6,765 nt of DNA from an uncultured Paludibacter sp. (GCA_937897985.1 CALCBD010000052.1:1-6765); one strand, 5' to 3'. Counted from the stretch's first letter, positions 1-6,517 are shown. Notes: generated from the letters alone by a model not told the origin. Translations and numbers: made by a program.

Positions 1-219
1 CGCCCCTCATGATTGGTTTGCGAAGCGTTTTGTTATTAAGATCTCAGGGCTAACGGTCCTCATGATTGTTTTGTGAAGCGTTTTGTTATTAAGATCTCAG
101 GGCTAACGCCCCTCATGATTGGTTTGTGGGATGTTTTGTTACGAAAAAAACAGTGCTGACACCCCATTCATTGATTGCCGAAATGTTTATAATAAAAAGA
201 TCAAAGCCCCTTTATTTAA
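1..219 (+). repeat. 53-bp tandem repeat array, decaying toward the gene
   Basis: CATGATT recurs at 8, 61 and 114, giving an exact period of 53 bp. Units 8-60 and 61-113 are nearly identical. Unit 114-166 keeps the frame but is clearly diverged, and about 167-219 still resembles a fourth, damaged unit (CATTGATT, then TGCCGAAATGTTT, GATC and AGCCCCT). The first seven bases are the tail of another unit, so the array continues out of the window. Each good unit contains a small palindrome, AGGGC-TAAC-GCCCCT or a variant. Units abut with no spacers, so this is not a CRISPR array, and 53 is not a multiple of three, so a protein repeat is unlikely. A REP-like intergenic element is the best guess; the family was not identified. 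Confidence 0.85.
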
Positions 220-324
220 CTGAAATGTTACACTTTTTTTACTGAAGGTTGGATTAAGTGCAGGAAATATCATATAAATTTTCGTGAAAAGTGGTTTTTT
301 AACAAAATAATATCAAATAACCAA

Positions 325-332
325 TATCTTTG
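325..332 (+). promoter_or_regulatory. Possible -7 element upstream of the reductase gene
   Basis: TATCTTTG fits the Bacteroidetes -7 consensus TAnnTTTG exactly. No TTG stands 17-23 bp upstream, so the -33 half is missing or degenerate. A start here would give a leader of about 185 nt that contains both inverted 53-bp repeat copies and a small hairpin (GGGA-AATA-TCCC, 457-468). This is a motif match only. Confidence 0.35.
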
Positions 333-353
333 TAACTTCATTTTTGATTTAAA

Positions 354-458
354 AGGGGTGTAGCCCTGTGATCAATTATAGAAAAATTAAATTTATCAAC
401 ACCATAGGGGTGTTAGCCCTGTGATCTTAACAATAAATTATTTGTTAGTCTGATAAGG
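354..458 (-). repeat. Two copies of the same 53-bp repeat, opposite orientation
   Basis: AGGGGTG starts at 354 and 406. The copy at 406 reads AGGGGTGTTAGCCCT and then GTGATCTTAA, which matches the reverse complement of the units in the 5' array (AGGGGCGTTAGCCCT, then GAGATCTTAA) over roughly the first 30 bases. The copy at 354 has lost one T (spacing 52 instead of 53) and matches for about 20 bases before diverging. The two groups therefore face each other across an AT-rich stretch of about 130 bp. If the putative promoter at 325 is real, these copies lie in the leader of the reductase gene and could fold there. Confidence 0.75.
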
Positions 459-522
459 GAAATATCCCGGTCAATTGTTAATTATTAATTTTTCCAATCG
501 GAATTGAAAATCAAATAAAAAT

Positions 523-1482
523 ATGGGAAATAAAAAGCAAACGATCCTGATAACAGGAGCTTATGGCTTTGTAGGAAGCAATATTTCGAAAGTATTGGAA
601 AAGCAAAATGAATTATGGGCATTGGATGTGGAAGAAAAACCCAACAATTCATATACGCGTTTCTTTAGCTGGGCTGAATTAGACAGTATTCCGAAAGTGG
701 ATGTCATTATTCATTTAGCCGGTAAAGCCCATGACACTAAGAATCAAACAGAGCGACAGGTTTATTTTGATATTAATACCGGTCTTACCAAAAAGATTTT
801 CGATAAGTTCCTGGATTCAGAAGCTCAGAAATTTATTTTTTTCAGTTCGGTCAAGGCAGCTGCCAACAAAGTAGAAGGTGAATCTCTTACCGAGGACATC
901 ATTCCTTCTCCGGTAGGCCCCTATGGCGAAAGTAAAATTGCAGCCGAAAATTATATATTAAGTAAAGCATCAGTTTACAACAATGCAAACAAAAAGGTCT
1001 GTATCCTTCGTCCGTGCATGATTCATGGTCCGGGCAACAAAGGCAATCTGAATTTGCTTTACAACACTGTCAGTAAAGGTTTTCCATGGCCTTTGGGAGC
1101 TTTCGAAAACCTCAGATCATTTACATCTGTAGATAATCTGAATTTTGTATTGGAGAAATTGATACAACAGGATATTGAAAGCGGTATTTACAATTTGTGT
1201 GATGACGAAGGAGTATCTACTAATGAACTAATCGGAATTATCTCTTCTGCATTGCATCAACCGGTCAGGATATTGAAATGGAATAAAAAATGGATAGAAA
1301 TGATTGCTGCTGTAGGATCTAAAATTCATTTTCCACTCAACACTGAACGTTTACATAAATTGACCGAAAATTATGTTGTATCGAATGCAAAAATAAAAAA
1401 AGCATTGAACATAAATAAAATGCCGGTAAATGCCAAAGATGGCTTTAAAAAAACAATTGATAGCTTTTACAATACAAAATAA
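523..1482 (+). CDS. NAD-dependent epimerase/dehydratase family protein, probable WbpV-like UDP-4-keto-6-deoxy-HexNAc reductase
   Basis: A 319-residue extended short-chain dehydrogenase. The Rossmann nucleotide site TGAYGFVG is at residues 11-18, LAGKAHD follows at 65-71, the active-site serine region is FFSSVKA (106-112), and the catalytic YxxxK is Y134-K138. RPCMIHGPGNKGN (163-175) and PLGAFENLRSF (190-200) resemble the RPxxxxGPGxKGN and PLG...NxRS segments of reductases of the WbpV/WreQ kind. Those enzymes are known to reduce UDP-4-keto-6-deoxy-GlcNAc to UDP-QuiNAc in the cytoplasm. The length is normal for the family. The ATG at 523 follows an A-rich leader with no Shine-Dalgarno sequence, and the nucleotide-binding motif lies only 10 residues in, so this start is sound. 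The lipid-sugar transferase and 4,6-dehydratase downstream support the role. Family assignment is firm; the exact substrate and C4 stereochemistry (QuiNAc or FucNAc, or a plain epimerase) are inferred from context. Confidence 0.93.
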   Translation: MGNKKQTILITGAYGFVGSNISKVLEKQNELWALDVEEKPNNSYTRFFSWAELDSIPKVDVIIHLAGKAHDTKNQTERQVYFDINTGLTKKIFDKFLDSEAQKFIFFSSVKAAANKVEGESLTEDIIPSPVGPYGESKIAAENYILSKASVYNNANKKVCILRPCMIHGPGNKGNLNLLYNTVSKGFPWPLGAFENLRSFTSVDNLNFVLEKLIQQDIESGIYNLCDDEGVSTNELIGIISSALHQPVRILKWNKKWIEMIAAVGSKIHFPLNTERLHKLTENYVVSNAKIKKALNINKMPVNAKDGFKKTIDSFYNTK

Positions 1483-1577
1483 TTGGTTATCTGTCGGTTG
1501 ATCGTGACCGAAAACCGGCGGAAACAGACAGGATTACAGAACAAAAATGATAATACCACTAATGTTTAATAACCAAT
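1482..1577. repeat. Nested inverted repeats just after the reductase stop codon
   Basis: ATTGGTTAT (1482-1490) and ATAACCAAT (1569-1577) are perfect 9-bp complements. Directly inside the left arm, CTGTC (1491-1495) can pair with GACAG (1527-1531), and GGTT (1496-1499) with AACC (1513-1516). The 3' region of the gene could thus fold into a branched structure. There is no T-tract, so it is not a standard terminator. Its function is unknown. Confidence 0.4.
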
Positions 1578-1926
1578 CTTTAAGTACACACCCGAAATTC
1601 ATATACAAATGATATTCAGGAAAACAGTACGCTGCAATATACTGATAAGGCGGATTTAAAAACAGAGTTCAATGACACTAAACCGGTATGATGACAGGAT
1701 GGTGACAAAATCTTATCCCGTTGGCGGGAATTAACTCCGAATCGAATATGTTTTAAATATATTATTATCAGGTTCAAACAGCTGAATTCGTATCTATCAG
1801 AGTTCAGCTTTTTATCATGTACTGTAAACAAAATTATATATTATTTGTAAAATTCTGCTTCCTTCAAAAACTGCTAAAAATTTTATTTATCCCCAAATCA
1901 AACATTAAATTTAACAGCATTAAACA
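1483..1926. other. Gene-free interval between reductase and transferase genes
   Basis: No convincing gene is present. Reading frames here are short and featureless, including a 71-codon minus-strand frame that runs through the terminator hairpin. The interval holds the nested inverted repeats near 1482-1577, a small hairpin TCCCG-TTGG-CGGGA (1716-1729), the terminator at 1780-1813 and AT-rich DNA up to the transferase start. ATTATTTG at 1840-1847 is only a loose match to a Bacteroidetes -7 box, so the promoter of the transferase gene is not identified. Confidence 0.6.
1780..1813 (+). terminator. Intrinsic terminator candidate
   Basis: AGCTGAATTC (1780-1789) pairs with GAGTTCAGCT (1800-1809) over 10 bp with one G-T wobble, leaving a 10-nt loop, and runs straight into TTTTT (1809-1813). 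The T-tract lies on the + strand side only, so it would stop rightward transcription. It sits about 300 bp after the reductase stop and 113 bp before the next gene, which suggests the transferase gene has its own promoter between 1814 and 1926. Confidence 0.65.
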
Positions 1927-2898
1927 ATGATCTATTTCATTTACCTTATAACATTCATTTTGATACAGTTAATTTACTTTCGCATAGCGGATAAGTTAAA
2001 TATTATTGATAAACCAAACGAAAGAAGTTCGCACAGTACAGTTACCATAAGGGGAGGTGGTTTCATTTTTTATGTTGCAGTATTGTTTTTTTTTATTTTC
2101 AGCCATTTTCAATATCCGTGGTTTTTGGGTGGACTCACATTAATTTCGTTGATTAGCTTTGCAGATGATGTGCAGCCTCAAACCTATAAATTCAGGTTGT
2201 TTATCCATTTTATTTCCATGCTTTTGTTGTTTTATCAATGGAATCTGTTTTCGTTTCCGTGGTATTATACTGCAGTTTCTTTGGTTCTGTGCATCGGTAT
2301 TATCAATGCGTATAATTTTATGGATGGCATCAACGGGATTACCGGAGGGTATAGTCTGGTAGTTATAGCATCATTGTGGTATATCAATAATTATCAGATT
2401 TTATTTGTTGATAACCGGTTGCTTTACCTGGTGGCTCTTTCTCTTATATCATTTAATCTATTTAATTTCAGGAAGAAAGCCAAATGTTTTGCCGGTGATG
2501 TAGGAGCAATTTCCATTGCATTTATTATTATTTTCATTACAGGACTTCTTATATTTAAAACCGGTGAAATCAGCTTTATTGTATTGCTTGTTGTTTACGG
2601 TGTGGATACAGTACTGACTATTATTCATCGCATTATATTAAAGGAAAATATTTTTGATGCTCACCGTAAACATCTTTATCAGTTGATGGCCAATGAAATG
2701 AAAATGCCTCAGTTATCTGTCTCTTTGATTTATTCGGGAATTCAGGTTTTAATACTTTGTGGTTTTTATTTGATAAATATCGACAAAAAATTATATGTGT
2801 TTTTGGTTGTTATATTTTTATCGGCAATTTATTATGTATTGAAGAAAAAATATTTTCATCTGCATACAATTGAGAATCGAACATCCACATCTGATTAG
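1927..2898 (+). CDS. MraY/WecA/WbpL-family polyprenyl-phosphate sugar-1-phosphate transferase
   Basis: A 323-residue, very hydrophobic protein with about ten predicted membrane segments. It carries the landmarks of the polyprenyl-phosphate N-acetylhexosamine-1-phosphate transferase superfamily: DKPNERSSHSTVTIRGGG (28-45), the metal/catalytic pair D80-D81 in SFADD, NAYNFMDGINGI (127-138), CFAGDVGAI (187-195) and a basic cytoplasmic HRKHLYQ (246-252). Members move a HexNAc-1-phosphate from a UDP-sugar to undecaprenyl phosphate at the inner membrane, the first step of O-antigen or capsule synthesis. The HRxHLYQ form and the neighbours favour a WbpL-like enzyme over MraY, but donor specificity (QuiNAc, FucNAc or GlcNAc) cannot be read from sequence. 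The next Met is at residue 132, so the ATG at 1927 is the only workable start. The gene is T-rich, as expected for a membrane protein. A strong terminator lies upstream. Confidence 0.93.
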   Translation: MIYFIYLITFILIQLIYFRIADKLNIIDKPNERSSHSTVTIRGGGFIFYVAVLFFFIFSHFQYPWFLGGLTLISLISFADDVQPQTYKFRLFIHFISMLLLFYQWNLFSFPWYYTAVSLVLCIGIINAYNFMDGINGITGGYSLVVIASLWYINNYQILFVDNRLLYLVALSLISFNLFNFRKKAKCFAGDVGAISIAFIIIFITGLLIFKTGEISFIVLLVVYGVDTVLTIIHRIILKENIFDAHRKHLYQLMANEMKMPQLSVSLIYSGIQVLILCGFYLINIDKKLYVFLVVIFLSAIYYVLKKKYFHLHTIENRTSTSD

Positions 2899-2997
2899 TC
2901 AGTTTAAGATTGAATTCTGAATAAAAAAAACAGCTTCTTATAGTAAAATTCTTTATCCTTCACAAAATTCCTTCCTCCGGATAACCGTCAGTTAAAA

Positions 2998-3037
2998 CAA
3001 TCATCAACTTTCACATTTGATCGGTTGTTGATAATTG
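2998..3037. repeat. Imperfect inverted repeat overlapping a possible -33 box
   Basis: CAATCATCAAC (2998-3008) and GTTGATAATTG (3027-3037) are complementary at 10 of 11 positions, with an 18-bp spacer. The right arm includes TTG 3028-3030, the potential -33 element of a weak promoter candidate with TATCTTTA at 3053. It could be an operator or a chance dyad in AT-rich DNA. Confidence 0.35.
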
Positions 3038-3373
3038 TCAATTAAACCGATTTATCTTTACATCAATTCTATCGCTGGAAAATGAAAAATTCCTGTGTTG
3101 AAATTCCGGAATGTAAAATAAAAAAATCATTTTTTTTTCTCAAAAAAAACGGTACTTAAGGCGAATGTTTATTCCATTCGTTGTAGAGTTGGCAAATAAT
3201 TAACGATTAGTCGGAAAGTATGATTTATGCTGATTCAGTATACTTTGAGTATATCTGTGATTCGTATTTTGTTATGACATTAATTATTGATTTTCAATTT
3301 ATTATATCTTAATTTTTAATACAGATAATTGATGTAATAATGAAGCAGAGCAGGGGAGAACCGTTAAATAATT

Positions 3374-3398
3374 AGCTGATTTGTATTATACATCAGCT
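3374..3398. repeat. Hairpin AGCTGAT/ATCAGCT
   Basis: AGCTGAT (3374-3380) and ATCAGCT (3392-3398) form a perfect 7-bp stem with an 11-nt loop. Only a short T run follows (CTTTAC), so termination would be weak. Stem and loop resemble the terminator hairpin at 1780-1809: both share AGCTGA, GTAT, TAT and TCAGCTTT in order. Confidence 0.5.
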
Positions 3399-3456
3399 TT
3401 ACAGCAACCGAAACTGAACTATTGGAGAAGGTAGTTTGTTATTCCGAAAATCAAAC

Positions 3457-3495
3457 AAGTTTGTAATAAAAAAAAATAGTATTTATTACAAATTT
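3457..3495. promoter_or_regulatory. Palindrome immediately upstream of the dehydratase promoter
   Basis: TTTGTAATAAA (3460-3470) and TTTATTACAAA (3482-3492) are perfect 11-bp complements around an 11-bp A-rich spacer; the pairing extends to 14 bp if one G-T pair is allowed. It ends 10 bp before the -33 box. TTTATTACA recurs at 3526-3534, where it overlaps the -7 box. The arrangement suits a regulator-binding site, but there is no direct evidence of one. Confidence 0.5.
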
Positions 3496-3505
3496 AATGA
3501 TAAGA

Positions 3506-3538
3506 TTTGTTCAGATTTCTAAAAATTTATTACATTTG
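3506..3538 (+). promoter_or_regulatory. Bacteroidetes-type promoter of the dehydratase gene
   Basis: TTTG (3506-3509), a 21-bp spacer and TACATTTG (3531-3538) match the Bacteroidetes consensus TTG/TTTG - N17-23 - TAnnTTTG. Transcription would begin about 5-8 bases after the -7 box, near 3543-3546. That is downstream of the ATG at 3497 and just ahead of the ATG at 3557, so the promoter decides the start of the gene. Confidence 0.7.
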
Positions 3539-3556
3539 CGATTCAAAATTGAATAT

Positions 3557-5524
3557 ATGGAAGATTTTAAAGACAGATTACGATTATATTTAAAAAAGCT
3601 TCTTAAGTTTTCGATGAAAAACCGATATATTTTATTGGAAGTCGATTTATTATTAGGTATCGTATCTTTCGTTTTTGCCGTGTTTATTCACAGTGAATTG
3701 CTCAAAGCAACCTACGAGCCGGGTGCAATTTTAAAACTTGGTGTAGTATATACCTTCATCAGCTTTTTAGGTTTTGTAGTATTCAAATCCAACCGTGGAT
3801 TGGTCAGGCATTCCAATTTTCTCGAATTCTGGAGACTTTACATATCTTTGTTAATCGGTATCGCAGGTGTTTACGGTTATATGCTGCTGACCGGTTTCAG
3901 TATGCAATACCGTTATTTCTTTATTCAGAATTTATTCCTGATTGATTTGTTTTTATTGCTCTTTGCCCGTTTTGCAATGGTCATGGTGTACAATTTCAGT
4001 ATCAGCTATAACCTGAAAGTAGCTAAAAATACACTTATTTACTCTACAAGTTCACACAGCATTGCGCTGATGCAATGGTTGAATAAAACAGCTTCGATGC
4101 AATACCATGTAGTGGGATTTATCTCCCGCGAAAAATTATCGAGCAAGATGCGCATTCAGGATTTGCCGGTATATTACCTCGACGAAACTGCTTTACCCTA
4201 TTCCATACTTCGTAAACACAATATCAATACTGTCATTTTTCCCGATTATAAAAGCCTGAACAAGGAACAGGACTGTATTTCAAAATGTACAGAGCTGGGG
4301 ATGAATGTATTGGTTTCACCGCCATTCGAAGGTCTGAATGAAAATAACAAAATCAGATTCCAGATGAAACCAATCCAGTTCGAGGATTTACTCGGCAGGG
4401 AGGAAATAAAAATTGACCTTGAAAATGTAGCTATGCATACCGATAAAAAGGTTATACTTATTACCGGTGGTGCCGGTTCAATCGGTAGTGAGCTGGTTCG
4501 TCAGCTGGCAGCATTCAAGCCTGAGTTAATTGTGATTTTTGATGTTGCCGAAACACCTTTACATAATTTACGATTGGAGTTAAGACGTAAATTCCCTGAA
4601 TTCAACTTCGAAGCAATCGTAGGAGATGTACGTAACAAAGAAAGACTTGAATACGTATTTCAGAAATATAAACCTCAGATAATATATCACGCTGCTGCTT
4701 ACAAACATGTGCCATTGATGGAAGAAAATCCGTGCGAATCAATTCTTACCAACGTTGAAGGTACCATCAACCTGTCGAACATGGCAGTGAAATACAATGT
4801 AGAAAGCTTCGTAATGATTTCGACCGATAAGGCTGTAAATCCAACCAATATCATGGGTGCTTCGAAACGTATCGCCGAAATTTATATTCAGTCGCTGGCG
4901 CAGAAATTAAAAAATGAGGGACGGAAGATTAATTTCGTAACCACACGTTTTGGAAATGTATTGGGTTCGAACGGTTCGGTAATACCATTTTTTAAGGAAC
5001 AAATCGAAAAAGGAGGTCCGGTTTCGGTTACTCATCCCGATATTATCCGTTACTTTATGACTATTCCCGAAGCCTGCAGGTTGGTAATGGAAGCAGCTTC
5101 GTTCGGCAAAACAGGCGAAATTTATGTATTCGATATGGGATCTCCGGTTAAGATTGCCGATTTGGCACGCCGAATGATTGAATTAGCCGGATTTGTTCCC
5201 AATAAGGACATTATGATTGAATACATTGGTCTGCGTCAGGGAGAAAAACTCTATGAGGAACTGCTGAATGACAAGGAAAATACAATTCCTACATCGCACG
5301 AGAAAATAACTATTGCCAAAGTTAGACAGTACGATTATGAAGAAGTACTTGCCTCTATTGAACCTTTGTTGAAGAGATCTTCGGAGATAGATATTAAACA
5401 TACAGTTAAACAAATGAAGTTAATTGTTCCTGAGTTCATTAGTCAGAATTCACCATTCGAAGAACTGGATAAAGATTTCAACCTCAACGGCAAACAAAAA
5501 GAATTTGCCGAAAAGAACCTTTAA
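3557..5524 (+). CDS. wbpM: Membrane-bound UDP-GlcNAc 4,6-dehydratase, WbpM/PglF/CapD family polysaccharide biosynthesis protein
   Basis: A 655-residue two-part protein. Four hydrophobic helices occupy about residues 25-45, 59-77, 93-112 and 120-145. A CoA-binding-like Rossmann domain follows (about 155-280), then an extended SDR dehydratase domain with TGGAGSIG (303-310), AAYKHVPLMEENP (380-392), STDK (422-425), NIMGASK (431-437), RFGNVLGSNGS and LRQGEKLYEELL (559-570). The usual catalytic Tyr of YxxxK is Met (M433-K437), as is characteristic of the large WbpM/PglF enzymes, where the Asp-Lys of STDK serves in water elimination. These enzymes convert UDP-GlcNAc to UDP-4-keto-6-deoxy-GlcNAc at the inner membrane, the precursor of QuiNAc, FucNAc and bacillosamine. 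The longest frame starts at 3497, but a good promoter -7 box ends at 3538, so I choose the ATG at 3557. The symbol is given by family. A 153-bp gap separates it from prmA. Confidence 0.95.
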   Translation: MEDFKDRLRLYLKKLLKFSMKNRYILLEVDLLLGIVSFVFAVFIHSELLKATYEPGAILKLGVVYTFISFLGFVVFKSNRGLVRHSNFLEFWRLYISLLIGIAGVYGYMLLTGFSMQYRYFFIQNLFLIDLFLLLFARFAMVMVYNFSISYNLKVAKNTLIYSTSSHSIALMQWLNKTASMQYHVVGFISREKLSSKMRIQDLPVYYLDETALPYSILRKHNINTVIFPDYKSLNKEQDCISKCTELGMNVLVSPPFEGLNENNKIRFQMKPIQFEDLLGREEIKIDLENVAMHTDKKVILITGGAGSIGSELVRQLAAFKPELIVIFDVAETPLHNLRLELRRKFPEFNFEAIVGDVRNKERLEYVFQKYKPQIIYHAAAYKHVPLMEENPCESILTNVEGTINLSNMAVKYNVESFVMISTDKAVNPTNIMGASKRIAEIYIQSLAQKLKNEGRKINFVTTRFGNVLGSNGSVIPFFKEQIEKGGPVSVTHPDIIRYFMTIPEACRLVMEAASFGKTGEIYVFDMGSPVKIADLARRMIELAGFVPNKDIMIEYIGLRQGEKLYEELLNDKENTIPTSHEKITIAKVRQYDYEEVLASIEPLLKRSSEIDIKHTVKQMKLIVPEFISQNSPFEELDKDFNLNGKQKEFAEKNL

Positions 5525-5677
5525 TCCGGAACCTGAATTAATCATCAGATTGCTGTCAACGGACTTTAGTTAGCTAAATTTCTCTTTTAAAAGCAGGGTT
5601 GTTTTTCAGACTTCATCCAGTGGAATCCGGTTATTGGGTTATTTCGCCACAAAAAATTCAAATAATATACATATAAA

Positions 5678-6517
5678 ATGGACTTTATACAGCTTACGTT
5701 TAAGGTTTTACCTTACGAAGAATATATTTGTGACCTGCTTGCCGCAGAGCTTGGTGAACTTGGTTTCGACAGTTTCGTACCAACCACCGATGGAGTTGAT
5801 GCATTTATACAGGCTTCGCTGTTTGATGCCGCTAAAGTGGACGACCTGCTGGCTGATTTTGTAATAGAAGCTACTATTGAATACAGTGTAGTGCCTGTAG
5901 TTACCAAAAACTGGAACGAAGAATGGGAAAAACATTATTTCGAACCTATCATAATTGGCAACCAGTGTGTTATTCACAGTTCGTTTCATAAAAACGTGCC
6001 AAAGGCTGAGTATGACATTGTAATTGATCCGAAAATGGCATTCGGAACAGGACATCACGAAACTACAAGCCTGATGATAGCCGAACTGCTTGAAATGAAC
6101 CCCGAAGGAAAAACAATGCTCGATATGGGTTGCGGAACTTCGGTGCTTGCCATACTGGCTTCGATGCGGCATGCGCGAAAAATTGTTGCAATTGATATTG
6201 ATGAATGGTGCACCGAAAATTCACTGGAAAATATTAAGCTAAACCATGTACAGAATATCGAAGTACTGTTGGGGGGTGCCGAACTGTTGACGGGAATGAA
6301 ATTCGATATCATATTAGCCAATATCAACCGGAACATATTGATGAATGATATGGAAAAATATGCCGCCTGCCTCAACAAAGGTGGTGAATTGTACATGAGT
6401 GGTTTTTATAAGGAAGATATACCGCTTATCGAAGCCGAAGCTCAAAACAACGGACTCCGTTTGAAATACTTCAAAGAAAAAAATAACTGGGTAGTGGTAA
6501 AGACGGTTCTTAATTAA
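5678..6517 (+). CDS. prmA: Ribosomal protein L11 methyltransferase
   Basis: A 279-residue class I SAM-dependent methyltransferase that methylates ribosomal protein L11 in the cytoplasm. An N-terminal L11-recognition domain leads to the linker motif NWNEEWEKHYFEP (78-90), the family signature IDPKMAFGTGHHETT (116-130), the SAM loop LDMGCGTSVLAI (148-159), the acidic SAM-ribose strand AIDIDEW (171-177) and the catalytic-domain motif ILANINRNIL (212-221). The SAM loop reads G-C-G-T-S where E. coli PrmA has G-C-G-S-G. The length is slightly short of the 290-odd residues of E. coli PrmA but complete. The ATG at 5678 follows an A-rich leader and opens directly on the conserved first strand, MDFIQLTF. 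No convincing promoter is seen in the 153-bp gap, so read-through from the dehydratase gene is possible. Its stop codon lies in the first unit of a heptamer repeat. It has no evident link to polysaccharide synthesis. Confidence 0.97.
   Translation: MDFIQLTFKVLPYEEYICDLLAAELGELGFDSFVPTTDGVDAFIQASLFDAAKVDDLLADFVIEATIEYSVVPVVTKNWNEEWEKHYFEPIIIGNQCVIHSSFHKNVPKAEYDIVIDPKMAFGTGHHETTSLMIAELLEMNPEGKTMLDMGCGTSVLAILASMRHARKIVAIDIDEWCTENSLENIKLNHVQNIEVLLGGAELLTGMKFDIILANINRNILMNDMEKYAACLNKGGELYMSGFYKEDIPLIEAEAQNNGLRLKYFKEKNNWVVVKTVLN

Larger units (their letters stand above)
2899..3496. other. Long AT-rich gene-free interval before the dehydratase gene
   Basis: No gene of normal size is present on either strand. 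The interval contains an inverted repeat at 2998-3037, a loose promoter (TTG 3028-3030, 22 bp, TATCTTTA 3053-3060), a 25-codon ATG frame (3082-3159) rich in Lys and Phe, a 6-bp hairpin CGAATG/CATTCG (3162-3180), a 7-bp hairpin (3374-3398) and a long palindrome (3457-3495). Its length and the density of dyad symmetries are unusual for the middle of a polysaccharide gene group; a long leader or small RNA is possible but not shown. Confidence 0.55.

Noticed and set aside
1..219. CRISPR array
   Set aside because: The 53-bp units abut directly with no unique spacers, and no cas gene is nearby.
1547..1612. 21-codon ATG frame after the reductase gene
   Set aside because: It is too short, lies within the nested inverted repeats, and has no promoter or conserved character.
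1616..1831. 71-codon minus-strand frame
   Set aside because: It runs through the terminator hairpin, has no recognisable domain or promoter, and its composition looks like noncoding DNA.
1840..1847. ATTATTTG as the promoter of the transferase gene
   Set aside because: It does not fit TAnnTTTG without shifting the spacing, and no clear -33 TTG lies at the right distance.
5565..5590. Hairpin TTTAG-TTAG-CTAAA with a T-rich tail after the dehydratase gene
   Set aside because: The 5-bp stem is almost all A-T and the tail is interrupted, so it is too weak to call a terminator.
5708..6396. Minus-strand frames inside prmA
   Set aside because: They are antisense shadows of a clearly conserved methyltransferase gene and contain no recognisable motifs.
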